Shown: piece by piece, positions 12,001 to 18,226 of the stretch
Layout of the letters: each line of letters starts with the position of its first letter
How positions within the stretch are numbered: position 1 is the stretch's first letter
Assembly (NCBI RefSeq): GCF_023278565.1
Contig: NC_064676.1
Location: 4,340,001 to 4,404,000, forward strand
Direction of reading: 5' to 3'
Source: Colletotrichum lupini
Lineage: Eukaryota > Ascomycota > Sordariomycetes > Glomerellales > Glomerellaceae
Length of the DNA: 64,000 bases
The notes under the pieces: model-generated
Told to the model about the DNA's origin: nothing
Databases searched by the model: none
What the model saw: only the letters and a program-made list of their open reading frames with translations
Made by a program: the position numbers and the translations under genes

Positions 12001-14001
12001 GTCGTACTCAACTCGAATCTCGTCACCCTGGGGCAGCTTGTACACCTCCGGGCGAGGGTCAGTCTCGACGTCGGGCTTCTTCAAGGCCTCATAGGCGGGA
12101 TCAGAACGGCCAGCCCGACGCTTGTCTCGGTCGTCGATGATCTCAACGTTGTTGCGTCTATGGGGCCGGCGGGGGTCGTTCTGATCACGAGGATCGCGGT
12201 CTTCCAGCTCAATTGGTACTGGGCGTTCGGGCTCTTCCTCTATACGACGGCTTTGCCAGGAATCGCGGAAGTCATTCCGATGATGGTCCCGTACCTCACT
12301 TCGACGGTCATCTCGTCGTTCCATATACTCGCCCGAGTCCCTACGTTTAGCAGCCATGGTCACACCCATAGCCGCAGCGGCAATGCTTACGCCAGCGATG
12401 GCATTCTCAGCAGCGCTTCTTCCCTTGGGCGGCTGGCGGGGTTGCTTAGAGTTCCGGCGCTCCTCCTCCTCGAATCTTTCTGCATCGTACACCTTGGACG
12501 GGAGAGGGACAATGGGAATAGGCTGCTGGATGGGGACTGGGTCGGGCCGGGCACGCTGAGGGACATCCTGGCGGGATGAGGTTACAGAGCTACGGTCGTA
12601 GTCAAACTTGTCCGGGTCTGAGGTCGGCACGGGGTATATACGCTGCATCGGTTGTTTCCCAGTCTTGGGCGATTCGACCTGCGCTACCGTCTCTTCGTGG
12701 TGGCGCCGGGAAGAGCCAGCGGACCGGGGGTCTTCTTCGCCAAAGCCGCATGGGCTTTTTACGGCGCCGCGAAGAGAGTTTACGGGACCGAAGAGGCGTG
12801 GGTCCACAATGGTACTCCTCCGCGAGGGTGGCTTGATCTGCTCCGGAGGCTCGTTTGAAATTCTTGCCGACTTGGACGGCTTGATGGAGGAGCCATACGC
12901 CAGGCCGTTGTCGGAATCATCCGTAGTAGTAGACTCATCTTCAGACGCCGATTCCCAGTCATCGTCCGAGGAGGAAGCGTTTTCATTAGGTTTAGAAGTG
13001 CCAGATCCTCTGGTCTTGGTGTCGCTCTTACTCTTACTACGGAAATGGCTGAAGGCGGCGGCTGCGGCTGCAGCACCAGCCGCGGTACCGGCCAGCTGGG
13101 ACGCCCGTGACTTGGAAGCAGACTTGAGGTCATGCTCATTCTGCCTGCGCGCAATGTCTTGCAGTTGGCGTCCAATCTCGAGAATTTCTTCGTCGGTCTT
13201 ATCACGAGGCATCGGGGGCCGCGGTTGTTGTTGGTGGGCGTCAGTCGGTTCAGCGCGGTACAACGAGGGACTCGCGTATCCCTGTGGCCTGGGGCTCGTA
13301 AGCTGACTCTTGTCGCGGTCAATGTAGCCGCGACCGTAAGCCATGTCAGAATTGACGGACGAAGAGGAGGAATTGCCAAAGGAGAGAATGCGGGCCTTCT
13401 GCTTCTTCCTCCTGCGACGTTTGCGCTGCTCCGAGGGGGCTCTGAAGAAAGTATTAAAGATGCCGCCAAACTTGGGGCTCTTTGCTGAGATGTTGAGCAT
13501 GGAGGAGGAGGTGGAGGAGGACGAGGAAGAACTGGAGCCGCCTCGCGGGCGCATCCTCTCGGACTGATGGTTTCCTTGGTATGGCTGGGGTTGGGCATGT
13601 CGTTCGGGTTCGCCATAGCCTAGAGGCTGAACGAAGGCCTCGGAAGGGGGATACTGTTGTTGCGGCTGGTGGTGTTGGTGATGTTGGTACTGGTCGGGTT
13701 GGGGGTATCGTTGGGGCTCGCCATATCTCTGAGAATCGGGATATCTCTCAGAAGGGGCGGCATATCTCTCGGTTTCGGGGTATCTCTGAGATTCGGTATA
13801 GGATTGGGGGTATTGCGATTGCGACGGCGAATAGACGGACGGCAAAGGCTGCTGCTGTGTTGGGGCCCGAGATGATGGACCAGGAATACTCGATACGACG
13901 CTCTCGTCGGCAGCGCTGGCGAGTTGCTCGCGAGAATCACGGCGGTCTCTTCTTCGCCGCCGAGAGCTCTCTGGGCTCCGGCGACGCGGATCTCGCATCA
14001 T
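1..14001 (-). CDS. giant involucrin-repeat / leashin-like protein, 3' end outside window
   Basis: One reading frame runs from an ATG-ATG pair (14001 and 13998) down to base 1 with no in-frame stop that I could find: at least 4,667 codons, no intron, C-terminus missing. The N-terminal ~200 residues are Arg/Ser-rich, then Tyr/Gln/Pro-rich with repeated 'ERY' units, followed by a Ser run and a basic patch (KRRRRKKQK). The rest is low complexity: clusters of Lys (KKKKKKGK, KKKKGKK), Glu/Pro/Ala spacers, Ala-rich stretches, and several tandem repeats listed separately. A few short Gly/Ala hydrophobic segments occur (for example around 7050-7110 and 12350-12420), none a convincing membrane helix. 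Proteins of this size and composition are annotated in ascomycetes as 'involucrin repeat protein'; the Woronin-body tether leashin (LAH) is also a giant low-complexity protein, so a tethering or scaffold role is possible. That identity is inference. The frame stays open upstream of 14001 without another ATG in the stretch I read, so an upstream exon cannot be excluded. Confidence 0.85.
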   Translation of the reverse strand, partial: MMRDPRRRSPESSRRRRRDRRDSREQLASAADESVVSSIPGPSSRAPTQQQPLPSVYSPSQSQYPQSYTESQRYPETERYAAPSERYPDSQRYGEPQRYPQPDQYQHHQHHQPQQQYPPSEAFVQPLGYGEPERHAQPQPYQGNHQSERMRPRGGSSSSSSSSTSSSMLNISAKSPKFGGIFNTFFRAPSEQRKRRRRKKQKARILSFGNSSSSSVNSDMAYGRGYIDRDKSQLTSPRPQGYASPSLYRAEPTDAHQQQPRPPMPRDKTDEEILEIGRQLQDIARRQNEHDLKSASKSRASQLAGTAAGAAAAAAAFSHFRSKSKSDTKTRGSGTSKPNENASSSDDDWESASEDESTTTDDSDNGLAYGSSIKPSKSARISNEPPEQIKPPSRRSTIVDPRLFGPVNSLRGAVKSPCGFGEEDPRSAGSSRRHHEETVAQVESPKTGKQPMQRIYPVPTSDPDKFDYDRSSVTSSRQDVPQRARPDPVPIQQPIPIVPLPSKVYDAERFEEEERRNSKQPRQPPKGRSAAENAIAGVSIAAAAMGVTMAAKRRDSGEYMERRDDRRSEVRDHHRNDFRDSWQSRRIEEEPERPVPIELEDRDPRDQNDPRRPHRRNNVEIIDDRDKRRAGRSDPAYEALKKPDVETDPRPEVYKLPQGDEIRVEYDPKDDHRPREEPKEPRRDDRKPVVVVDERRDVKRVEKPTEAPREKHGVEHPEAPNAQAPIDPFQFQVADDAFQTPKYATPKRPLTPQVVTVDREPNFDDSPPRKPDYSESRMSRKDSFELEKRLEQYQQGARDRSRTPEPRRRRDSLQEEQHAAKSIYDEAKHATVPIAAAAIASAIAVEEERSRKHRNDHVTEDGSRDRSRTTKDAVQEEADRYYRETVIARKIAKDEIRSRSASPHDESVVGKWQDHDEGPDIVTIVTPPEMDHPHDKSPYDAPNADVRIDHVIIPDELSRFRLPHRQLDPGAQPIFQSRDPSAERERPLLNLVLPTPVVTPRHTPAPEKQAQEQPSSRSQEPVQPRSVTSAEPPSSATAPATEIVFGPRGEVVERPTTPTAKSVTWGENETKSFQIESPEPPIKELSSTSRKSKKKKKKLGKSSPWGIIAAGVAGGAAAAAVSEASEAPKMRDPFESKPEEERERHSPPESPKSRSVEPISPIIEAAPSKLTTSFEDDADLPPAPGPKPSSPQTSRMPGAFADDLEFASVLAAGLQDTGFDPNIVIDNPTYMRRDSPPGQSEPAVYQQPFAETVTDLGIYGPDHTHDGPTAGDRGFVIGEVPETPVTEKEMHNGHATDSPREKERRDKGKAKEVPFIEQEPPVEETEPSRKLSKKEKRKQKASKRQSLDNVLPEETYGAPEPRSQPEPAPSSAPAPVYERPHGYDDVPEATSRPEPNPFAPMDHAYARPHSYHDVAEAAPHPAHAPYSQAMPAYARPHSYYGEPTTAYRDQPAPYAETGPSYERPSSYYDTPQSPETVVALGPKTRGFQDAPTWDLPTSSLTTHPHDETPVSRTVESEAAPTDPEASTSAKTRKKDKKKKSRGSRSEIIVTYDDDEPETQEPSSYNDPSTSREKLPERDSYRSTEPQEAGDDAWDEHAKKKKSKKSKQSSDEWTDVDKQSDYTATPTVERSSTRDDLEDWDDLPAKSQRDRSKFEERDVSSVVSDPSSRRDKSERRSKSSRIDDRDVSSVVSDPASRRDKSDRRSRSSRYEDADTSSVVSDPSSRREKSDRRSRSSRFDDRDASSVVSDPATRSEKSERRSKSRREDDRDAASVTSDRSSRREKSDRHSNGTRYDDDAKSVVSESSERKRRSRDDKKSPKEDEKRSSGFFNNLFGNRSSKDVSSKDEKSSFLDNAGTLGAGAGLASAVAALGSMMSRSNATEPQLEESSDALQDRERSASPPRDLDIVDPEIVPRTIRPAIDPQYGDFLPLPPSPMPPSTPGSPTQTDLDELPALPDSRPETPPEERRRQHETKTPKTHARKRSNMETPTRSPSQTAVPFKLRLGQRSTPSSPGTFGVSPVTSPAVPTFPETTHITPPHPASLSRRPSRPISWENSREIKPLYLLEQARQESAAQSMEPPIDFPELPPSEPSSRESPAPEFTLRDEDVNYFHQLQASPFEPDLRLDTDMSRYPEQTTRRFSSQETTPKAEHAVQHAGAMFDAASPGLPPSADTARGLDLSEHELEKLPALPASPMTSPATAIASPTHRSNIPEFKSGQLPALPDSPVTHATEMPEPEQVETTSKERSSYLLHMTPPSIIKNLMDRDTPDTPSSPTLNRSRDVAANLTEIDHDGHSRDDAIGALLGGAAAGLGAAYLVDRLKSHDKSTEIGRDGKTLDAPEPAELPVIEGRMSKKDKKKKKKGKGASVDGIALPSDGPTSSALTPDVEEALVSAEHLAIDSTDKDFLPSIDQIRAMPTEEPVHASTSNTIDVAPVDRSVGPLAEIPSVAVSSNDEINLDVLPPLPAASADEHALLSADFGPSIDRADDPLLSTQDTPPVEPTVQAPHAVEDLPAVLDGRHHAGKSVAEDVPVDRSALVEDVAPKTVTSEPLLEDDASDKKLSKKERKKQLKIKKAWEQAQAEMQELERSAEPTKQNSKAASEADTTPQPALAPLFEQTAETTEAERAAGIPLPEVSDEVFEAPLESLADVQPTPKPEIAIETKAPSTFLPAIEQAAAIPLPDASDEAFDTPLDSLASIEHQPDTALDAKALPTSLPILEHAAEIREIEQASAEPLSEKVEDMSQSNIKEVPEEPAKVEEQVNIEEVPKSEEDLFAGLSNKQKKKKMAAMAAATAAAAAAASVTNEAHSSEAKEPLVSSSPLPEAVSEPPIDAEKATKITTEAETAASVPLPEISKPVPETSPETRESLGPDNAPKEKESSDVELAIAVPLPENVAESLEPEVEQAQPEQQTEADVDPFAGLSNKQKKKKKAEMKAAAEAAEAAAVAAAAVPPLEHANESLEPDTSLKPVDAPKEKESPDAELAAAIPLPEHVDDLLEPEVEEAKPEEKQEHVKELLDPEVGQAKPEEQPEVEVDPFAGLSNKQKKKKKAEMKAAAEAAEAAAAIAATEAAEATAVDAATVPLPEHVDESLELEAEHPKTEERPNVEYKPVVEEKPVTMEKSAIEEKPMEEVDPFAGLSNKQKKKKMAEMKAAAEAAEAVATNATSEVAAAAVPIPDEHVNESLELEAGRPKPEEQLEVEEKPVVEEKPMDDVDPFAGLSNKQKKKKKAEMKAAADAAEPAEVSREVEVEQPTAASPAQPIEESNLVTEATATPETSISQAKEAIELDQPATTSLADIEEKKPETEPEQLKAEEDPLAGLSKKQRKKKLAEMAAAAEAAAQASAGQASETLKASEVLPEPSLAPSVNVQEAKDTDEAEQLPALPVTEEPVPAPALDAVQEPLPDVNNSKEEVETDLPASPLVPDTKKGKKKKKSKKSLDATNETLLSTSALEPSTVSSQPDTPTLDIEARSLGTTNDVTSLQQESAPEAPEAKSAEIQQSLPDQRLDIRGPQEKLDTPSESLPPLSESNDKSLGPSDSLAEQQVATVDQDVKPADTDVAAIEETQPVPLAPEESLATLEDDPWQLDEDPWQQQPSVFGQEDISASKSDEVSQPPAADQIIDDTPVEPLEAEVPAEAESTSLSKKQKKKLKKSKKDQTAEALNEPEAKPSSTETDASTQPSAAEVDLVQTDNDTSLAVSAEPAVENAIVEAPVAKALEETSVLPDTEPDATTIPLPEDDTDFVEQIPRQTVAEVDVAGVPLPEDATEKTDVSEPAPTEKDAAAIPLPEDITEKASILAPETSDNVPAIVDNAMATSEPSLTEPPPAEPVQPDASGKKKKKKKKGKGASLSQLDDVMSSESTPLQSPGVQTPTTEAPTNKAPINEPAATDALIGEGPVIDTPAFDAWGIESPAPEYFAKASAIDTPSVEAPSVETPAVETPAVETPAVETPAVETPAVETSIETPAAETPVVETPVVETPEVETSTAAAEAPVSNVSTTDALAEDPSSQKTVTDTDASEAVPVDAHHPEDTNLQTAAVTADTLEAPTPSSPSTEQQQDSAPTEETSKSLKKSKKQKKKKDKKAPEDNVLAPSINEELPAEPAKGTSSNATTIDEKSSATDAQKADQSQEIDIRPTDFAVEEATQVEPQTPTMTESQDEAFLTPPQGPATPISPDEVFENASQEPTLVDSQVDSLESKPQETFAEDQQDRGPESPIEPEAASSKKSKKKAKKAAAAAAAAAAAAITLEPAVEDATKDSDKKDTKDETVTDESITDKTVTDVENSNTTISDKIGEMEQSSQEPTASGEFATDSKISEEADPGPTVTKKGKKKKKGKKSSTLDPESTLENSADVANTREQSAYLTSPSGEPSSDEIPFPQADTPTEAEWPTATTAGKKKRKSVTWAPELESFSTIAEPKPEMPHEGDSGLETTSNIERDSISEVSSTVEPSSAQDASRAGELPEAGSPGDVPTSQGLDEDVDQQTATVVAEKDLDSDGQAQMHPAGEPSEEALPTLQDTTATPSDDVPSSPGLNTSTRGVAGEPMDSLTREPSTPAFSSEGGAEVANEKGGETLEREHEVDAEQVARAQAGATSDPEAAGRPDTIDEPSAGSNAQTGEVGSQDPGLHAGVEPIDDKSLENTQNRRIADDQAVGPALTDSALELLEAGGPLQPPVT
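2064..2240 (-). repeat. 15-bp minisatellite encoding VETPA units
   Basis: About twelve head-to-tail units of the form gtctcaacggcagga (plus strand), coding on the minus strand for VETPA with variants VETPV, VETPE and VEAPS. Central units are identical or differ at one base; the outer ones have drifted. One unit is shortened by three bases. The unit length is a multiple of three, so copy-number change would preserve the giant reading frame. Confidence 0.9.
4015..5693 (-). repeat. dispersed Lys/Ala modules (D-P-F-A-G-L-S-N-K-Q-K-K-K-K) in giant protein
   Basis: Six copies of a module with core DPFAGLSNKQKKKK followed by an Ala-rich helix-like tail (AEMKAAAEAAEAAA) lie at about 4015-4072, 4318-4368, 4558-4612, 4855-4909, 5212-5265 and 5645-5693. 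The first and last copies are the most divergent (DPLAGLSKKQRKKK and DLFAGLSNKQKKKK). Spacers of 80-130 residues are rich in Glu, Pro and Val, with recurrent PLPEHV(D/N)ESLE. The conserved core suggests a real sequence constraint, perhaps a short binding motif, instead of simple drift. Confidence 0.85.
8640..9062 (-). repeat. 84-bp tandem repeat, five copies (SSVVSDPSSRRDKSDRRS)
   Basis: Five consecutive units of about 28 residues in the giant protein, each of the form (R/A)D(V/T/A)SSVVSDP(S/A)SRR(D/E)KSDRRS(R/K)SSR-x-(D/E)D. The conserved acaactga/accgaact block on the plus strand recurs every 84 bp (near 8764, 8848, 8932 and 9016). The units are Ser/Arg-rich and highly charged, like phosphorylatable RS-type linkers. 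Confidence 0.85.
9600..9960 (-). repeat. degenerate Tyr/Pro repeat (YARPHSYxD) in giant protein
   Basis: Four imperfect units of about 25-38 residues centred on (Y/V)(A/E)RP(H/S)(S/G)Y, followed by Pro/Ala-rich spacer. They are visible as repeated 'tgaggtctggcgta/tgtggtctttcgta' blocks on the plus strand (about 9620, 9690, 9780 and 9870). The unit differs from the Lys/Ala and Ser/Arg repeats elsewhere in the same protein. Confidence 0.7.
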
Positions 14002-15924
14002 GGTCGCGAAGGCGTATCGAAAGCTGTCGTGCGCATCTGTCGCTCTTTCGTGGTTCGGGGGCGATTTGATGATGGAAATGTTCGACGGCGTGGGGTGTCG
14101 AATTGTGTGGTGGTGTGGTGAATTAAAGATGAGGCTCTGTGCTTTGAAGTGCGCAGACAATAATCTGGCGATGTTATTGTTTTGTTTTTTGAGGAATAAG
14201 CGACTGGACGAAGCGGGACAGGCCGTGAAGCTATATCCCGGGGGTGTTCCCCCAAAAAACTGACTGAGCGGGGGGGGTGGTGGGAAGCCTTCAAAGTGTG
14301 GAAGGGGGGGGAGAGACTTCCTTCCATGGGAGGCAAGGAGGGAAAGGGTGGCTGGGGATTTGGGAACACTCACGCACAATCTGGGACGACGATGGGCGCT
14401 GGGAAAGGGGACTGGGAGCTAGGCCCTTCCTGGTTCAGAGAGGCAGCTGGCAGCGCAGCACACCTTACAGATGCTGCGTAGGGAGGGAGTACCTACATGG
14501 GGGAAGCTGGGCTCACCTCAGATGGCGGCGGGGTCGCCCAGCGGTCGCGGTCCACTAAGACGAGGTGAACAGGGTGAGGCGAGCTGCCTGTGAAATTGGC
14601 AATTGCTGCAATTGGGACGAAAAGGAACTCGACGGGCAGCAGCTACGGCCATCCCCTGTAGCTTCCCTGGTCCGTTGTTTCCACCTCAGCTCCCATGGTC
14701 CAAGTGTCCGACCGGCCACCGCGGCACCCTGTCGAAATTGCCCGCGCTTACGTTTGGATACCTTATTGTACGCTTACCTAATATTTCATACTCACCTTGC
14801 ACACTGCACTTTCTTCCCATCCATCATCCACTCTTACATAGTAGGTATCCATACTACCTACCTTACTGATGCCATGCATTTTCTCGGCCATGGTTCAGCT
14901 CTTTTCTCGCTTCTGCAAGTCACTTTTGAGTCTGGAGCCTTGAGTCTCGAGGTCAGTGAGTGCGCCCAATGCCACCATCCGCAACGTCCCATGTGGAGAT
15001 CAGCCCGGCTGGCCTCCCCGCTCCAGCGCTCCCTCGCCAACACATCCTTACCGCCTCTTTCATGAGCCTTTCTTTTTCGAATCGACGAGACGTGTCGAAG
15101 CCGTCACACAAAGATGCGATACGCTTCATCTGTTGATTCATCATTGACTCACCAATGGCTCCTCTAATTCTTATGGTCTGATCCACCCCCCTCGCGTTTT
15201 TCATCTCTTCTCCAACACCTCAAGACAGAGTAAACCACAGCGGCGAACAGGGATCTGCATCGTCGTCCTGCAGCCTACTGCAGCCTGTCTAACCAGGTCA
15301 CCTGCGGCAACACGTGTAACCACTCTCACTGTCACCCTCTGCTGTGCTGGGAGATTATTCATTGGCGACCTCTCCAAGGGTACCGCAGAGCGCTACAAAG
15401 TCACAGACTGTGAGAGATTCCTAACCCAGTTGTGATTGGGCCGCTGACCGTAGGCCACCGCGTGAGCCACAGTCGCAGACATCGGCAGATCGGGTATCGC
15501 GATGGCGCCAAAAAAAAAAGTTTTTGATCCTGAAGAGGGGCGAATTTCCCGTCTGCGCCTGCATGGCGGCCTGAAGCAGGGCGCTGGCTGGTGTCACTCG
15601 AAATCGAATGGGTGCCACAGCTTTTCCCAAGTCTTCACAACCTCTCGCGGAGGCAAGTCGTACTTAAAGCTCCCAGCCTAAGGTAGCTTCTTTCCGCCGG
15701 AGATCCACATTTGCCGTGTTGTCCGTCGGCCCCACTCTCGCCGACTCCCCGAGCCCGCCGGCCCGGAATCCTGATTTTACGGCCCTCTCGGCAACCATGG
15801 CGGCGACCATGGAAATCATGTGGACCGCTTTCCAAAAGTGCTATGAAAGGATTGCAATCGCATCTTGTGTTCTAGCCGACTGCGAAAATGTTCTAGGCCT
15901 GTCGGGGAATTAAAACTCTAGCAA

Positions 15925-15937
15925 CGGCTTGGTTCCG
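15925..15937. promoter_or_regulatory. CGG-N7-CCG site, P450 promoter copy 1
   Basis: CGG CTTGGTT CCG, followed by AAA. It ends 205 bp upstream of the P450 ATG. An inverted CGG pair with fixed spacing is the classic target form of Zn2Cys6 dimers. The eleven bases TTGGTTCCGAA are identical to the site at 25984 between the SDR and hydrolase genes. Binding by the cluster regulator is inferred. Confidence 0.65.
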
Positions 15938-15975
15938 AAACCATGGGTTAATCGTCTGGCCAAACCAAAAGGTGT

Positions 15976-15988
15976 CGGAACGATCCCG
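15976..15988. promoter_or_regulatory. CGG-N7-CCG site, P450 promoter copy 2
   Basis: CGG AACGATC CCG, ending 154 bp upstream of the P450 ATG and starting 51 bp after copy 1. Its spacer matches the BVMO promoter copy at 23885 (GACGATT) apart from two transitions. Confidence 0.65.
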
Positions 15989-16142
15989 AACATGGACCCT
16001 ATCCAAATCCCTATGGCTATCAGCTCAAACTTCAACGCCATGATAAAAGCGTTTGATCTTTTTCTGAAACTGCAGTCATGCTGTCATTATTCACCTTTGT
16101 ATCAACATATTTACATTATTCAGATAATTCTCTTTCTTTAAA

Positions 16143-17882
16143 ATGGTCGTGACGCAAATCCACGACGTTCTTGAACGCCTAAGACAAGAACATTTCGTCG
16201 CCTCCATAGTCTTCGCCGCTGCAGCTACCGCCGCACTTCTAACCGCAATATTGCTTCAGTACTTCAAACCAGTCGGAAAACGCAGAGGAAAAGATGGAAG
16301 GCGTCCCGTTTTACCACCAGGCCCCGAAGGCGTTCCCCTGTTCGGGAACCTGCTTCAAGTCAGTGCCAGCAAAGGAGACCCCTACAACAGAGGCGTACGT
16401 ATCCATCTCTTCAGGTGTGGAGCTGTGCGTGAACATTAACTTAACGTCTGATCCAAAATACCAGCTCCTCTCCATGGCAAAATACGGAGAAATGACCACC
16501 CTCCACCTAGGCTCAAAGACCCTAGTCCTCCTCAACAGCAGCCGCGTCGTCAGCGAAATCATCGCCAAGCGAAGCAGCCAGACGAGCACCCGAACCCCCA
16601 TGCCCATCTCCAACGACATCGTCGGCCGCAACCGCAAGTCCCTCATCATGTCCCAAAAGGACTGGGCCGAGCCCCGGCGCGTCATGCACTCCCTCCTCAG
16701 CGGCACCGCCCTCCGCCAGTACGGCGAGTTCCAGGAGCTCGAGAGCACCCAGATGATGGCCGAGTACGTCTTCAAGCCGGGCATGTGGTACCGCCACCGC
16801 TACCGCTACGCCAACTCGGTCATCCACCGCATCGCCCTCGGCGAGCGCCTCGTCAAGAGCGAGGAGGAGCTCGTCGACATGCAAAACGCAGTCACCTTCT
16901 TCGTCGGCTCCATCGGCAGCTCCATCATCGACTGGTTCCCCGACCTCGCAAAGCTCCCGCGCTTCCTCCAGCTCTGGCGCCCGCACTGGGAGGCCCTCGG
17001 CCAGTGGAACTACGACCTCTACGACCGCTGGTACAGCCCCATCGCCGCCAAGGTCGAAAACGGCACCGCGCCCCCGTCCTTTGTCCGCGACACGCTGCTC
17101 CACCCGGACACCAAGTACAAGGGCGACCACGTCGACGGCATGTACGTTGCCATGCAGCTCATCGAGGCCGGCAGCGACACCACCCGCGAGGCTCTCAACA
17201 TCATGACCATGGCGGCGCTCGAGTACCCGGCCGTGTTCAGGGCGGCGCGCGCAGAGGTCGACGCCCTCTGCGGCGTCGACGAGCAGGCCCGTCTGCCCAC
17301 CCTCGCCGACATGGACGACCTGAAGTACATTTGCGCCATGGCCAAGGAGATCCTGCGCTGGCACGTCATCTTCCCGCTCACGCCGGATCACACGACGTCC
17401 GCGGACATGGAGTTTGAGGGGTACTATTTCCCCGCGGGCACCGGGTTCGCCATCAACGGGCCCGCCGTCGCCAACGAGTGCGAGGATCCGGACGAGTTCA
17501 AGCCCGAGAGGTGGCTGGACGGTCACGAGGCGGATATCGCGCATGGGTTGTGGGCTTTTGGCGGCGGACGGAGGATATGTGTGGGATACCGCCTGGCTCA
17601 GCGTAGCATGTTTTTGAATATCGCTAGGCTGGTTCAGTGCGTCGACTACAAGCCTGTGAGTGGTTTTCCCTCTTTGTCCCTCGAATTCGGATTTTGTAAC
17701 AGCACTAACTGGAGACCTACTTCTAGAACGGCCCGTACAACAGGAACATCCTGAACCTGGAGGCCACGGGCGAGCCCTTCCCCGTCAAGGTCGACATGAG
17801 GAACAAGCATTACGAGTCTCTCATTCTGCGAGAGGCTCAGGTTGCTGGTGTTTTGGAGGACGCTAAACTGATGCGGGACTAA
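16143..17882 (+). CDS. cytochrome P450 monooxygenase
   Basis: Three exons (16143-16394, 16465-17655, 17727-17882) give 532 residues, normal for a fungal microsomal P450. An N-terminal membrane anchor (about residues 18-41) is followed by a basic stop-transfer stretch and the proline hinge LPPGPEGVP (58-66). The I-helix oxygen-binding motif is AGSDTT (319-324), the ExxR motif is EILR (379-382), PERW is at 431-434, and the heme loop FGGGRRICVG (449-458) has Cys456 as axial ligand. Both introns have good borders (GTACGT...CAG and GTGAGT...TAG, the second with a CACTAAC branch site) and preserve phase. All catalytic motifs are intact, so the enzyme should be active, probably hydroxylating a lipophilic substrate with an ER reductase partner. 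I cannot assign a CYP family. It is the outermost gene of the oxidative cluster, and its promoter carries two of the shared CGG-N7-CCG sites. Confidence 0.95.
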
Positions 17883-18226
17883 AGTAAATGCTCGCCCTCC
17901 CCCCTTTTCTATAGAAACACTTTTGCTTTTGGCATTTGAATCTCGTGCCTGCCTCTTTTGTGCGGTGTAAGGTAGATTCGTACTTATATTCTACATTATC
18001 AAAGTCTATCGAGACAGTAGGAGTATTCACTGATGCTGTGTAATAATACCGTGTAAAAGATATCGAGAATCGCCCGAGCAGCCAGCAAAGGTAGAAATTA
18101 GAATGAATTCTACATTATCACATACAAAGTCAAGAAAGCTCTGCTTCTTTTGTTACCACTTTGATGTTGCCTCTCTTTCTCTCTGTCCCTCTGTCTCTCC
18201 CTCTTAAGAAGTCGCTCCACTTTCTA
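17883..18226. other. convergent 3' spacer between P450 and Zn2Cys6 gene
   Basis: 344 bp between two convergent stop codons. It is AT-richer than the flanking exons, with a pyrimidine-rich tract (ctctctttctctctgtccc) near 18170-18200. It presumably contains both 3' UTRs; no other feature is seen. Confidence 0.6.

Larger units (their letters stand above)
14002..16142. other. divergent intergenic region between giant gene and P450
   Basis: About 2.1 kb separating two divergently transcribed genes. I see no supported gene here; the longest open frame (14565-15065) has no recognisable protein features. It holds G-rich runs (14268-14315), pyrimidine-rich stretches with repeated tacctac/ttaccta words (14755-14870), and two CGG-N7-CCG sites close to the P450 start that are listed separately. 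Confidence 0.7.

Noticed and set aside
16522..17544. 340-codon open frame antisense to the P450
   Set aside because: Shadow of the GC-rich P450 exon 2. Its composition (Val/Asp/Leu/Gly-rich, no domain) follows from codon bias on the other strand, and all P450 motifs are intact on the plus strand.
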